From JAFGBI01 sp964454025 (lineage in GTDB: Bacteria; Myxococcota_A; Polyangia; Polyangiales; Polyangiaceae): 64,000 bases of DNA. A program made the position numbers and the translations under genes. Location: the NCBI GenBank assembly GCA_964454025.1, contig CAYVRP010000005.1, positions 69,313-133,312 on the forward strand, in the 5' to 3' direction. This document shows positions 36,541 to 44,992 of the stretch, in pieces; position 1 is the stretch's first letter, and each line of letters opens with the position of its first letter. The notes beneath the pieces are model-generated. The model saw only the letters and a program-made list of their open reading frames with translations. It had not been told where the DNA came from and made no database searches.

Positions 36541-37718
36541 GCCGCGTCCTGCACGTCGTCGCCGGGCTCGGCGCGCAGCTCGGCGGGCCTTCGCGCAGCG
36601 TTCCCCTGCTGGTTCGGGCACTTGCTCGAGAGGGGGTCGACGTTGCCGTCGCCACCCCCGAGGGCGACGCGGAGGCAGCCGTCTCGCCCGAAGCGGCGGC
36701 GCTCGCGGAGGTGGGGGTGCCTCGCCTTGCCCTGCCGGTCGACGCGAGCGGGGTCCGGCGCCTGGTCGCCACCGCGCGCCTCGTCCACGTCCACGGGTGC
36801 TGGCTCCCCGCGACTCACCGCGTCCACGTGGCCGCGCGGCGGATCGGGACCCCGCTGGTGCTCAGCCCCCGCGGCATGCTCGAGCCCTGGGCTCTCCGGC
36901 ACAAGCGGCTGAAGAAGGTCGTCGCCTGGCACCTCTACCAGCGCCAAGACGTCTGCACCTCGGCGGCCGTTCACGCTACGGCGGCGCTCGAGCGCGAGAA
37001 CCTGCGTCGCCTCGGCGTCACCAGCCCCGTGGCCGTCGTCCCGAACGCGGTGGAGCTCCCGGCCCTGAGCGCGCTCCCGGCGCGGCCACGGGGGGCGGAG
37101 CGGCGCCGCCAGCTCCTCTTCCTGTCGCGGCTCCACCCCAAGAAGGGGCTCGATCTGCTGTTCGCCGCGTGGGCGCGCGTGAGGCCTGTCGGGTGGGACC
37201 TCGTCGTCGTGGGGACGGGTGACCCCGGGTACCGCGTCGAGCTCGAGGAACAGGCGCGGCGGCTCGGGATCAGCGCGGCGGTGCGATTCGCGGGGCACCT
37301 CGAGGGACCGGCGAAATGGGCGCAGTATCGCGCGAGCGACCTCTTCGTCCTGCCCACCCGCTCGGAGAACTTCGGGTTGGTCGTAGCCGAGGCGCTGGCG
37401 GCGGAGACACCCGTGATCGTCACGGATGCCGCGCCGTGGGCCGCGCTTCCGGCGCTGGGGTGCGGCTGGTCAGTACCCGTCTCCGTGGACGGGATCGCGG
37501 CCGCGCTCGGGCAGGCCGTGGGGATCACGGACCGACAGCGCGAGGAGATGGGCGCCAAGGGGCGCCTCTTCGTCGACGAGGCCTTCTCGCCGGCGGTGGT
37601 CGCGCGTGCCATCCATGACCTCTACCGATGGGTCCTCGGCGAGGTGGCCGAGGTGCCGTCTTGCGTGCGGATCCCCGCGACTCTGCGGCGCGCTAGGGCC
37701 GGGCGAGCTGATCCGTGA
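36537..37718 (+). CDS. Family 4 glycosyltransferase
   Basis: This 393-residue GT-B protein starts at GTG in a GTGA overlap with asnB, so it is translationally coupled. The N-terminal domain reads VLHVVAGLGAQLGGPSRSVPLLVRAL, with HVHGCWLPATH and LSPRGMLEPWAL, a pattern seen in WcaI/PelF-type GT4 enzymes. The C-terminal domain has LLFLSRLHPKKGLDLLF, VVVGTGDPGY and the Glu-x7-Glu motif ENFGLVVAE. The last 26 bp overlap the convergent GT2 gene at 37693. Confidence 0.9.
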   Translation: MSRVLHVVAGLGAQLGGPSRSVPLLVRALAREGVDVAVATPEGDAEAAVSPEAAALAEVGVPRLALPVDASGVRRLVATARLVHVHGCWLPATHRVHVAARRIGTPLVLSPRGMLEPWALRHKRLKKVVAWHLYQRQDVCTSAAVHATAALERENLRRLGVTSPVAVVPNAVELPALSALPARPRGAERRRQLLFLSRLHPKKGLDLLFAAWARVRPVGWDLVVVGTGDPGYRVELEEQARRLGISAAVRFAGHLEGPAKWAQYRASDLFVLPTRSENFGLVVAEALAAETPVIVTDAAPWAALPALGCGWSVPVSVDGIAAALGQAVGITDRQREEMGAKGRLFVDEAFSPAVVARAIHDLYRWVLGEVAEVPSCVRIPATLRRARAGRADP

Positions 37719-38526
37719 TCCGCTGATACTCGGCGATCATCCGGCAGTACTCCCAACCGGCGGGGCCATCGAGAACGGCGCCACGCAGGAACATCATGTA
37801 GAGGTAGCGAAGCTCGGGCCGCAGGGGGAGCGAGTAGGAGAGGCGCTTGAGGGCTCGGCGTCGCGCCACGGGATCCCGGGCGAGGAGCCCAGACCAGTCG
37901 ACCGCATCGCTGGCCCGGGCGATTCGAATCTCCTCGGCCTCGAGCTCCGCGTAGCGGAGGTGCCGGCGCCACCACTCCGCCATTCCCTTGCTGAAGTTGT
38001 CGTGGCGAAGGTGGCCCTGAAGCGCCCCGATCGAGCCCTCGACCTCCGGGTACTCGTGCACAGCTCGCTCGGGGTAGCGGATGGCGCCTGGGCGGAACAC
38101 ACGCAGGTGCCAGGTTGGATAGAGGGTGGCGTGGCGGATCCAGCGGCCACGGAAGTAGTCCTTGCGGCGCAGCCGAAAGGCCGCGGTTCCGCGTGGCGCC
38201 GCGGCCAGCGCGGCCGGCAGCTCGACCGCGAGATCGGGCTCGACCCGCTCGTCGGCGTCGAGCGCGAGCACCCACTCGTGCCGGAAATCGACCGTGGTGC
38301 GCGCGGCCTCGCGCTGCGCGCCATAGTTCACGAAGGCATGCTGGAACACGCGCGCTCCCAGCGCCCGCGCGAGCTCCACTGTCCCATCGTCGCTGAACGA
38401 GTCGAAGACGACGAGGTCATCGCTGAAGCTCGCGCTGGCGAGGCACGAGCGGATGTTGATCGCCTCGTTCTTGGTCAGGACGAGGACGCTGCAGTTCGAC
38501 GTTGGCACGGGCCGCGGCGATGGCAT
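37693..38526 (-). CDS. Family 2 glycosyltransferase, WaaE/KdtX-like
   Basis: This protein of about 277 residues starts MPSPRPVPTSNCSVLVLTKNEAINI. It contains DLVVFDSFSDDGT and WVLALDADERVEPDLA (the DxD motif), then AAFRLRRKDYFRGRWIRHATLYP and VHEYPEVEGSIGAL. This is the layout of LPS core beta-glucosyltransferase WaaE and of polysaccharide GT2 proteins with an RKxxFxGRWI motif. The frame is open to a GTG at 38583; ATG 38526 puts the fold within 12 residues of the start. It ends in TAG and overlaps the upstream GT4 gene tail-to-tail by 26 bp. Confidence 0.88.
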   Translation of the reverse strand: MPSPRPVPTSNCSVLVLTKNEAINIRSCLASASFSDDLVVFDSFSDDGTVELARALGARVFQHAFVNYGAQREAARTTVDFRHEWVLALDADERVEPDLAVELPAALAAAPRGTAAFRLRRKDYFRGRWIRHATLYPTWHLRVFRPGAIRYPERAVHEYPEVEGSIGALQGHLRHDNFSKGMAEWWRRHLRYAELEAEEIRIARASDAVDWSGLLARDPVARRRALKRLSYSLPLRPELRYLYMMFLRGAVLDGPAGWEYCRMIAEYQRITDQLARP

Positions 38527-38677
38527 CGTCTCGTTCCCAGAGCCCGCTTCGATGGGGGCGTCCGCAAGGTCGGCCCGAGTCACGGAATGGACTTCTAGGG
38601 ACCCTCCGACCGGGGTTCAACGACCAGCCCCGGGGGGCGCCAACCGCCGGCACTGCTCTCGACCACCGGGGGGGCTC

Positions 38678-40291
38678 ATGGTTTCATCCCGCCCCTGGGA
38701 GAGCCCTTGCCGTCTCCGGTCGGGCGTCCCGGCACCGCCGATGCCTCGCGCCGCGACGCCGTCCGCGAACCTGTCCCCCACGGTAGCCGGTGGGGGACCT
38801 GCCGGCGCCGAACCCTCACGTCCGGCGTGGGGGGGCCTCGTTCACCGCGGCGCGGCGGTGGTGATGTTGGCAGCACTGGCCGGGGCAGGGCTCTGGGCTG
38901 CGCGGGGTCACCTGCTCGACGACGCCCTCATCCATCTCCGACTGGCCGAGCACCTGGCCCAGGGCGGGTCACTCGAATACAACCCCGGAGAGCGCTCGTT
39001 CGGCTCCTCGAGCCCGGTCTGGCTCCTCGCCCTGGCGGGATGGCAGTACGTCGCCCCCGGGCCCGCCGGGCTGGGTGTGCTGGCGGTCTTGACCTACGGC
39101 GCCCTCTTCGCCGCCCAGGCGCATCGTTTCTGGATCGGCGGCGGCGCTCAGCACCTGGTGCTGCTCGGTGCGCTCGCCGTTCCGATGGCGATTCGCTGGC
39201 TCGCGGACGGCATGGAGACGGCGGCGGCTGCGCTCGTCGCTGTCGTGCTGGTGGGCGTCGCACGCCGCCGAGAGCAGACGGTCCTCCTCCCGGCGTTCCT
39301 CTCTGCGCTGGCCGTGCTCACGCGGATCGAGCTCGTCCTGCTCGTCGCGGTGTGCGCGCTGCTGGCCGCCCGCGAGCGGCCGCGCGCTCGGCCATTGGCT
39401 CTTGCTGGGGGTGCGGCGGTGGGCCTGCTGGTAACCCGGGTCGCCTTTGGCGCCTTCGTTTCCGACGCCGGGGTGGCGAAGTCCGGTCGTCTAGGCATCA
39501 GTCCCGTGGAGTGGCTCTCGCAAATCGTCACCATCGGCGTCGCCCAAGTGGCAGCGATGTCGTTCGGTTGCGGTCTGCTTGCGGCGCTGGCGCTGGCGTG
39601 GCACGCGGCTTGGCGACACCGCGGCCCCGCAGCGGTGGCGATGTCACTGCTGCCGCTCGGGGGGCTGATCGCGGGGGCGGTCCTGCGCGCGCAGGCGGTT
39701 CAGGGGATCCGCTACTTCGTGTGGGCGTATATCGCGGCGGTACACTTGGCCGACCTCGGCGGTGGGCCAGCGTCGACGCGGCAGGGAGGCGTGGTAGGGT
39801 CGTCCACGCTCCGCGTCGCGGTGCTCCTCCCGCTGCTGGCGGCCGTGCTGTCGCTCGCCGAATGGAGGACGTTTCAGCGCGTCGTCACGGGACGATCCGC
39901 GACGCTCACCGCCATGCGCCAATCGCACCTCGAGCGGCTTGCCGGGATCGGCGGCATCGCGTGGGATATCGGCTTCATCGGGTACTTCTCTCGCGGGACG
40001 GTCTGCGATCCCAACGGTCTGGTCCACGGGCGCGAGGTCGCTCGCCTCGACGCGGAGGCCCGACTGGATCGGTGCGCCGCCCTGCCCCTGCGCTGGGCCT
40101 TCGTGAACGACGCGCAGCTCACGACGCTCGCGCGGAGGCGACCGGAGGTGACCGCGTGGGCGTCGTGCCCAAGCCTTCGCTTCGACTTCCCTAACGTCGG
40201 CGGCAGTGACGTCCATCGTCTGCTCTTGCCCGCGGGCGACGCGCTGCAGTGGTGCCCGGCGCCCGCGCGAGTGATCGCGGCAGGTCAGTAG
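38678..40291 (+). CDS. Membrane GT-C-type protein related to the one at 29220
   Basis: This protein of about 537 residues has eight or more hydrophobic segments. After a disordered Pro/Ser-rich N-terminus of about 55 residues, the first loop reads HLLDDALIHLRLAEHLAQGG (acidic pair 81-82), then LEYNPGERSFGSSSPVWLLAL. This is parallel to the DDAMISMRYA...NPADRVEGYTNLLW pattern of the protein at 29220, so both belong to one GT-C group. It would use a polyprenyl-phosphate-sugar donor on the periplasmic side. The start could be ATG 38678, preceded by a G-run, or ATG 38741. It is divergent from the GT2 gene with 151 bp between. Ends in TAG. Confidence 0.7.
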   Translation: MVSSRPWESPCRLRSGVPAPPMPRAATPSANLSPTVAGGGPAGAEPSRPAWGGLVHRGAAVVMLAALAGAGLWAARGHLLDDALIHLRLAEHLAQGGSLEYNPGERSFGSSSPVWLLALAGWQYVAPGPAGLGVLAVLTYGALFAAQAHRFWIGGGAQHLVLLGALAVPMAIRWLADGMETAAAALVAVVLVGVARRREQTVLLPAFLSALAVLTRIELVLLVAVCALLAARERPRARPLALAGGAAVGLLVTRVAFGAFVSDAGVAKSGRLGISPVEWLSQIVTIGVAQVAAMSFGCGLLAALALAWHAAWRHRGPAAVAMSLLPLGGLIAGAVLRAQAVQGIRYFVWAYIAAVHLADLGGGPASTRQGGVVGSSTLRVAVLLPLLAAVLSLAEWRTFQRVVTGRSATLTAMRQSHLERLAGIGGIAWDIGFIGYFSRGTVCDPNGLVHGREVARLDAEARLDRCAALPLRWAFVNDAQLTTLARRRPEVTAWASCPSLRFDFPNVGGSDVHRLLLPAGDALQWCPAPARVIAAGQ

Positions 40292-40332
40292 CGAGCGCCC
40301 TCGAGCGTGGCCTATCGGCGTTCACGAGAGGC

Positions 40333-41562
40333 TCACGACCGCCTGGTTCGGCGAGCTTGCTCCTCCGGCACCTCTCCGAGCAGCGCCTCCCACCTCGCCA
40401 CGGCTTTGCCGCGGTCGAAGGCGCGCGTGAAGGCGGCGCGGAGCCGGGCCGTCGTCGCCGTCGGCGGCGGGTGCGCGCTGGCCTCGGCGAGCCGGTCCGC
40501 GATGGCGCTGGCATCGCGCGGATCCACGACCCACCCGGCGTCGAGCTCGCGGACGGTGCGGGCCACCTCGCAGTCGGGCGGCCCGAGGTAGAGGATGGGG
40601 CGCCCCGCGGCCAGGGCGGCGTAGAGCTTGGAGGGGACGACCAGGCCCTCGAGCCCGGGGCGGAGGGCGATACAGTGGAGCTCCGCCGCGGAGAGGCTCT
40701 CGGCGAGCTCCGCGCGGGGCTGGCGCGGGAGGAACCGGACGTTCGCGAGGCCGGCGGCGCGCCGGCGTACCTCGGGCAGGCCGCCGCCGGCGCCCACCAC
40801 GAGCAGCAGCAGGCGTGGGCAGCGGGCCTCGAGGCGCCGCATCGCCTCGATCAACCCCGACAGATCGTGGGCCAGTCCGACGTTCCCGCTGTACAGGAGT
40901 ACGAAGCGCTCGCCGAGCCCGTGCCGCTGGCGAAACGGGTTCGCCGCCGCGGGGACGGGGAAGATCCGCTCGCCGTCCGCCCAGTTCCGGATGACGCGGA
41001 CGCGGTCGGCCGGAGCGCCCTGGGCTCGCACCCGCGCCGCCATCCCCTCCGACAGCGTGACGACGCGCGCCGCCGCGCCGTGGGCGCGGCGCATCAGGGC
41101 CCGCGCGCCGCGGTAGGCAGCGGAGCCCGGCGCGAGCGCGCCGAGCGCGCCGGCGACCTCGGGGTAGACGTCCTGGCTCCAGGTGACCAGCGGGATCCGC
41201 CGTGCTCGCGCGACCGCGGCCGCCGCGGCGGGGAGCAGGGGCGGGGTGGTGAGGACGACGAGCACGTCGGGGCGCCGGGCGGCCACCACCGCGGAAAGCC
41301 CGGTGAACGCGAAGGACAGGTAGTCGGTGAGCCGCGCCGCCGCACTGCCCTTGCCGAGACTGGTCGCGAGGGTCCGGATCACGGTGACGCCGCCCCGGAG
41401 CTCCCGCGGCGCGAAGGAGGCGCCGCCCTCGCAGCGACCGCGGCTCGCCACGCCCGAGACGTCATGCCCTGCCGCTGCGAGATCCTCGGCGAGCTCGGCG
41501 AGGAGCTCGGCCGTCGCCGACTCGTCGGGCGCGTAGAACTGGTTGACGAAGAGGATCCGCAT
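40333..41562 (-). CDS. Family 4 glycosyltransferase, WbuB/WcaI-like
   Basis: This 409-residue protein starts MRILFVNQFYAPDESATAELLAELAEDLA, the usual opening of WbuB-type fucosamine and related transferases. It contains VLVVLTTPPLLPAAAA, VTWSQDVYPEVAGALG and VIRNWADGERIFPV. FVLLYSGNVGLAHDLSGLIEAMRRLE follows, then GLEGLVVPSKLYAALAAGRPILYL with the PSKxY motif in place of the second acidic motif. It transfers a sugar from a nucleotide donor to the undecaprenyl-linked acceptor. The frame is open upstream to 41712; ATG 41562 is the family start. It is divergent from the WecA-like gene, with 245 bp in between that hold no gene. Confidence 0.9.
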   Translation of the reverse strand: MRILFVNQFYAPDESATAELLAELAEDLAAAGHDVSGVASRGRCEGGASFAPRELRGGVTVIRTLATSLGKGSAAARLTDYLSFAFTGLSAVVAARRPDVLVVLTTPPLLPAAAAAVARARRIPLVTWSQDVYPEVAGALGALAPGSAAYRGARALMRRAHGAAARVVTLSEGMAARVRAQGAPADRVRVIRNWADGERIFPVPAAANPFRQRHGLGERFVLLYSGNVGLAHDLSGLIEAMRRLEARCPRLLLLVVGAGGGLPEVRRRAAGLANVRFLPRQPRAELAESLSAAELHCIALRPGLEGLVVPSKLYAALAAGRPILYLGPPDCEVARTVRELDAGWVVDPRDASAIADRLAEASAHPPPTATTARLRAAFTRAFDRGKAVARWEALLGEVPEEQARRTRRS

Positions 41563-41807
41563 GGCGCAGGGAGCGATCCCGGAGGCGATTCTCGCGGGTA
41601 CCGGCGGGACTCGCCAGGGCCTCGCGCAGGTGCCGGACCTTGGTGGCGCGTGGCCGCGCGTGCTAGCGTTCGACCGCGGGCGTCGCGTACGGTCGAGGAC
41701 CAGCGGCCCCACGCGGGTCGCCGCGTCCTCGCGTGCACCTCGCCGCAGCGTGTCGGGGAGTGCGCGTCATCGAGGGAGCGGTCACCGGAAGGTCGGCCGA
41801 GGCCCCA

Positions 41808-43373
41808 ATGCGAAGCTACCTGGTCGCGTTCCTGCTGGCACTGCTCGTCACCTTGACGAGCACGCCGTTGGTCGCGCGAGTCGCTCTCCGGCTCGGGGCC
41901 GTGCACCGCCCCCGGCGGCGGGACGTGCACCTGGCGCCGGTCCCGCGGCTCGGTGGTTGCGCCATCGCCCTCGGGGTTTCTGCCCCCATCGTGGCGCTCT
42001 TGTGGGTCGACCGCGGGGTGGCGGTCACCGTCCAGCGCGAGTGGGCGCTGGCCCTGGGGCTCCTGGCCGGGGGAGCGCTCAACGTCGGCCTCGGCTGCGT
42101 GGACGACGTGCGCGGGGTGAGGGCGCTCTACAAGCTCCTGATCCAGGTGCTGGCGGCCACCGTGGCCTTCGCGTCGGGGTACGTCATCGGGGGCGTCTCG
42201 CTGCCCTTCGTGGGGGTCCTCGACATGGGGATCTTTGCCTACCCGGTGACGCTCCTCTGGATCGTCGGCATCACCAACGCCGTGAACCTCATCGACGGAC
42301 TCGACGGCCTCGCCGGGGGGGTCGTCTTCTTCGCCGGGATCACCAACCTCGCCATCGCGCTCATCCAGAACAACGTGCTCCTGGCGCTGGTGATGGCCTG
42401 CGTGCTCGGCGCCGTCCTGGGCTTCTTGGTCTTCAACCGGAACCCCGCCCGCATCTTCATGGGCGACTCGGGGAGCTATTTTCTCGGCTACGTCCTCGCC
42501 GTCACCTCCCTGGCCGGCGCGATGAACAAGGCCACCACCACGGTGGCGCTCCTGGCGCCCGTCGTCGCCCTGGGGCTGCCCATCTTCGACACCACCTTCG
42601 CCGTGGTGCGGCGCTGGGTGGAGGGGCGCCCCCTCTTCTCTGCCGATCGGAGCCACGTCCACCACCGGCTGCTGGCGATGGGGCTCACCCAGCAGCGGGC
42701 GGTGCTGGTGCTCTACCTGGTGTGCGTCGTGCTGACGGTGAGCGCCATCGCGGTGGCGTTCGGGCGGAGCGGGGAGGGCGGCGCGGCGCTGGCCGCGGCG
42801 ACCGTGGTGATGATCGGCCTGGTGCGGTTCGTCGGCTACTTCGAGTACCTGCAGCTCGAGCGGCGCGCGCGGGAGCCCGCCTGGACGCCGCGGACGTCCG
42901 CGCTCCGGGCCTTGATCCCGGACACCCTCGCCGCCCTGCGCGCCGCGCGTGGCGAGGCGGACGTCGCGGCGGCCCTGGAGGCGCTGGTGTCGCGCGGGGG
43001 CCTGCTCGGGGTGAGCCTGCACGCCAACGGGACCGTGACCCGCGAGTGGGGCGAGCGGAGCGCCAGCGCCGAGGCGACCGACGCGGCCGTCGTCTGTCCG
43101 CTGACGGGCGACGGCGTGGAAGGGGCCGTCGTCCGGTTCCGCTGGGGCGGGGCCGGCGAGGTAGCCCCGCAGGATGAGATCCTGCTGGACCTCGTCGCCG
43201 ACGGGTTGAGCCCGCTCGTCGCCGCGGGGCTGCTGCCCCTCCAGCGCGCCCCGGAGCAGGTCGAAGAGGCCGGGGCGGGGCGGCTCGGCGCCGGTCGGCC
43301 CGGCCCTCGGGACGTGGTCGAGGAGGCCTCTCGCCCGCGCAGCGTGCCCTCCTCGGCAGCAGCCCGGCACTGA
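41808..43373 (+). CDS. WecA/TagO-like undecaprenyl-phosphate sugar-1-phosphate transferase with soluble tail
   Basis: This is a 521-residue protein. Residues 1-350 are an MraY/WecA-type membrane enzyme with about eleven hydrophobic segments, DVHLAPVPRLGG, GCVDDVRGVRALYKL (the Mg-binding DD at 99-100), NAVNLIDGLDGLAGG, FMGDSGSYFLGY and RSHVHHRLL. It starts repeat-unit assembly by moving a HexNAc-phosphate onto undecaprenyl phosphate. The last 170 residues are soluble: one piece (about 365-460, ALIPDTLAALRAARGEADVAAALEALV onward) looks GAF-like, followed by a disordered end. Such a tail is absent from enterobacterial WecA and may carry regulation. The ATG at 41808 places the first membrane helix immediately. 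Confidence 0.9.
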   Translation: MRSYLVAFLLALLVTLTSTPLVARVALRLGAVHRPRRRDVHLAPVPRLGGCAIALGVSAPIVALLWVDRGVAVTVQREWALALGLLAGGALNVGLGCVDDVRGVRALYKLLIQVLAATVAFASGYVIGGVSLPFVGVLDMGIFAYPVTLLWIVGITNAVNLIDGLDGLAGGVVFFAGITNLAIALIQNNVLLALVMACVLGAVLGFLVFNRNPARIFMGDSGSYFLGYVLAVTSLAGAMNKATTTVALLAPVVALGLPIFDTTFAVVRRWVEGRPLFSADRSHVHHRLLAMGLTQQRAVLVLYLVCVVLTVSAIAVAFGRSGEGGAALAAATVVMIGLVRFVGYFEYLQLERRAREPAWTPRTSALRALIPDTLAALRAARGEADVAAALEALVSRGGLLGVSLHANGTVTREWGERSASAEATDAAVVCPLTGDGVEGAVVRFRWGGAGEVAPQDEILLDLVADGLSPLVAAGLLPLQRAPEQVEEAGAGRLGAGRPGPRDVVEEASRPRSVPSSAAARH

Positions 43374-43477
43374 GCGGCGCGGGCACGGCGCGTTGGCGCG
43401 GCCTCCCGTCGCGCGTGGCCCCGAGGTCCGTTCCCCAGGTTGCGGACGGGGGCGCGGCGTGTAGCAATGGCTCGGCC

Positions 43478-44038
43478 GTGGCCGATCCGCAGCCGCTCCC
43501 TGCCATCGCGGGCTACCGACATGGCCTCGGCGTCGCCAACCGGCTCGGGCGGCTGCTGTGGAAGCTGGTCGAGGCGACGCTCTTCCGGTTCTCGCCGGCG
43601 CCGCTCCACGGCTGGCGGCGGTTCCTCCTGCGGCGCTTCGGCGCGCGCGTGGATCCGACGGCTCACGTCTACCCCACGGCGCGGATCTGGGCGCCCTGGA
43701 ACCTGACGATGGAGGCCCATAGCTGCCTGTCCTGGGGCGTGGACTGCTACTCGGTGGACCGCATCACGCTGCGGCGGCAGGCGATCGTGAGCCAGCATGC
43801 GCGGCTCGTCGCCGCCTCGCACGACATCCGGGACCCGTCCTTTCGGCTCCTGCACCGCCCCATCGAGGGCGGGCCGAGCGCCTGGGTCTGCGCCTACGCC
43901 TTCGTGGGGATGGGCGTGACCGTCGGCGAGGGCGCCGTGGTGGCCGCCACCGCGACCGCCGTGAAGGACGTGGAGCCCTGGGCCATCGTCGGCGGCAACC
44001 CCGCGCGCAAGCTCGGGGTGCGGCGGATCGGGGGGTGA
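43478..44038 (+). CDS. WcaF-like acetyltransferase, left-handed beta-helix
   Basis: This protein of about 186 residues is related to the colanic-acid acetyltransferase WcaF. It has VDPTAHVYPTARIWAPWNLTMEAHSCLSWGVDCYSVDRITLRRQAIVSQHARLV hexapeptide coils (given here in part: WAPWNL, DCYSV, IVSQHA). The active-site His lies in AASHDI, followed by WVCAYAFVGMGVTVGEGAVVAA and the terminal WAIVGGNPARKLGVR. It uses acetyl-CoA to acetylate a sugar of the polymer or its precursor. The frame is open to GTG 43415; GTG 43478 gives the usual family length. It lies 104 bp after the WecA-like gene and is the last clear polysaccharide gene on this side. Confidence 0.82.
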   Translation: MADPQPLPAIAGYRHGLGVANRLGRLLWKLVEATLFRFSPAPLHGWRRFLLRRFGARVDPTAHVYPTARIWAPWNLTMEAHSCLSWGVDCYSVDRITLRRQAIVSQHARLVAASHDIRDPSFRLLHRPIEGGPSAWVCAYAFVGMGVTVGEGAVVAATATAVKDVEPWAIVGGNPARKLGVRRIGG

Positions 44039-44147
44039 ACGGCGGTGCTGGTCACCGTCGCGCATCCGTGGATACTGCGTTCGGGAAGCGCGGAGCGGGT
44101 GCGCGGGGGATGCACCGGGATCTCCGGCTCGGTTCCGGCGTGGTATC

Positions 44148-44546
44148 GTGGACCCGTGGCCTCGGTCGAACGGGAACCGGATGCAGTCGAGAGCGCGGCC
44201 TGCCACATCGACCGCCGAGCTCCGCGAGCTCGGGGGTCGAGAACTGCCGGTCTTTCCCCTCGAGGAGCTCCTGATCACCAGGCTCATCGCTCACCGGGAC
44301 CGGGACCGGGACCTGCTGCACGTGGTCGCGCTCGTCCGGGAACGAACGGTCGACGTGGTGCGCTTCCGCCGCCTGGTCGCCGCCGCCGGCGTCGGGGTCG
44401 CCGTGCGGCGAGGTGTGCTCGAGGTCGCCGCCGGGATCGAGCTGGAAACGCTGGCCGACCTCGGGGAGCAACGCACTGGGTGCAAGCTCTCCCGCGGCGA
44501 GTGGGGGGACGTCCTCGGTGCGATCCGCGCCCTCGTTGGAGGATAG
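44148..44546 (+). CDS. Remnant of a nucleotidyltransferase-like protein (C-terminal part)
   Basis: This is an open frame of 132 residues. LRELGGRELPVFPLEELLITRLIAHRDRDRDLLHVVALVRERTVDVVRF looks like the C-terminal helical part of the antitoxin-like or DUF6036-type nucleotidyltransferases, in which an LEELL.TRL..HRDKD..DV..L pattern follows the catalytic strands. The catalytic GSx10DxD half is missing; nothing upstream in any frame supplies it. Starts are GTG 44148 or ATG 44181. GGAGG lies at its end, directly before the next small gene (stop TAG, one base, then ATG). I think it is a truncated gene, possibly still translated. Confidence 0.45.
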   Translation: MDPWPRSNGNRMQSRARPATSTAELRELGGRELPVFPLEELLITRLIAHRDRDRDLLHVVALVRERTVDVVRFRRLVAAAGVGVAVRRGVLEVAAGIELETLADLGEQRTGCKLSRGEWGDVLGAIRALVGG

Positions 44547-44547
44547 G

Positions 44548-44758
44548 ATGCCGCAACCCCGATACTTCGTGGATGGACGACGCTCCGTGCCGTTCGAGAC
44601 GCTCGAGGCTGGCTGCGCGGGTCCACGCGGAGCGGAACCTCCCCTCCGTGATCCTGGAGTGGCGCGACACCCCCGAGGGAGCTGCCTACGTCGCGATCGC
44701 TCGGTTCGACTGGCAATGGGACGAAGCTCGGGGGATGCCGGTCGTCGGCGTCTGTTGA
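44548..44758 (+). pseudogene. Small gene of about 69 codons with a one-base frameshift
   Basis: An ATG with GGAGG 7 bases upstream opens MPQPRYFVDGRRSVPFETLEA in one frame. From about 44606-44614 the sensible translation continues in another frame as ARVHAERNLPSVILEW and then EGAAYVAIARFDWQWDEARG, ending at TGA 44758. Removing one G in GAGGCTGGCTGCG restores a continuous protein of 69 residues. The composition of both halves is protein-like and unlike the surrounding shadow frames. The gene is coupled to the nucleotidyltransferase remnant. A sequencing error or a true mutation would both explain it; the family is not recognised. Confidence 0.5.
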
Positions 44759-44784
44759 TGGTTGCCGGGTCGTCGAGGGTGCCG

Positions 44785-44992
44785 GCGGCGCCATCTGCTG
44801 GGCGGGCAGCTCGTTGGCGAGCTCGATTCCCACCGTGCCCTTCTTGTCGCACGCTTCCTCGAGGTCGGCGCTGTCGACAAGGACGAGCGCGAGCTCCGCG
44901 TCGAGCGCCACCTCGAGCGCCGAGCGGAAGGAGGCGAGCAGGGAGTTCGGGAGCTCGCGCAGGAAGCCGACCTTGTCCGTCATGATGACATG
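44785..44992 (-). pseudogene. HflX GTPase fragment joined to a segment shared with the gene at 47899
   Basis: On the minus strand from 44992 the frame reads HVIMTDKVGFLRELPNSL, then LASFRSALEVALDAELALVLVDSADL. This matches the G3 region of HflX GTPases (TDTVGFIR.LP..LV.SFR.TLEE...ADLLLHVVD), with Lys replacing Thr in DTVG. No P-loop, NKxD or N-terminal HflX domain is present nearby. After DSADLEEACDKKG the frame passes into IELANELPAQQMAPP, which is also found in the protein encoded at 47899-49827 (VELANELPAQQMPPP), with a 34-base exact DNA match. It is a chimeric gene relic. Confidence 0.55.
44793..44826 (-). repeat. 34-bp exact repeat, copy 1
   Basis: These 34 bases are identical to 48071-48104 in the same orientation. 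Sequence on the 44826 side remains similar for about 40 further bases (CTTCTTGTCG shared). This copy lies in the HflX-derived debris. Confidence 0.85.
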
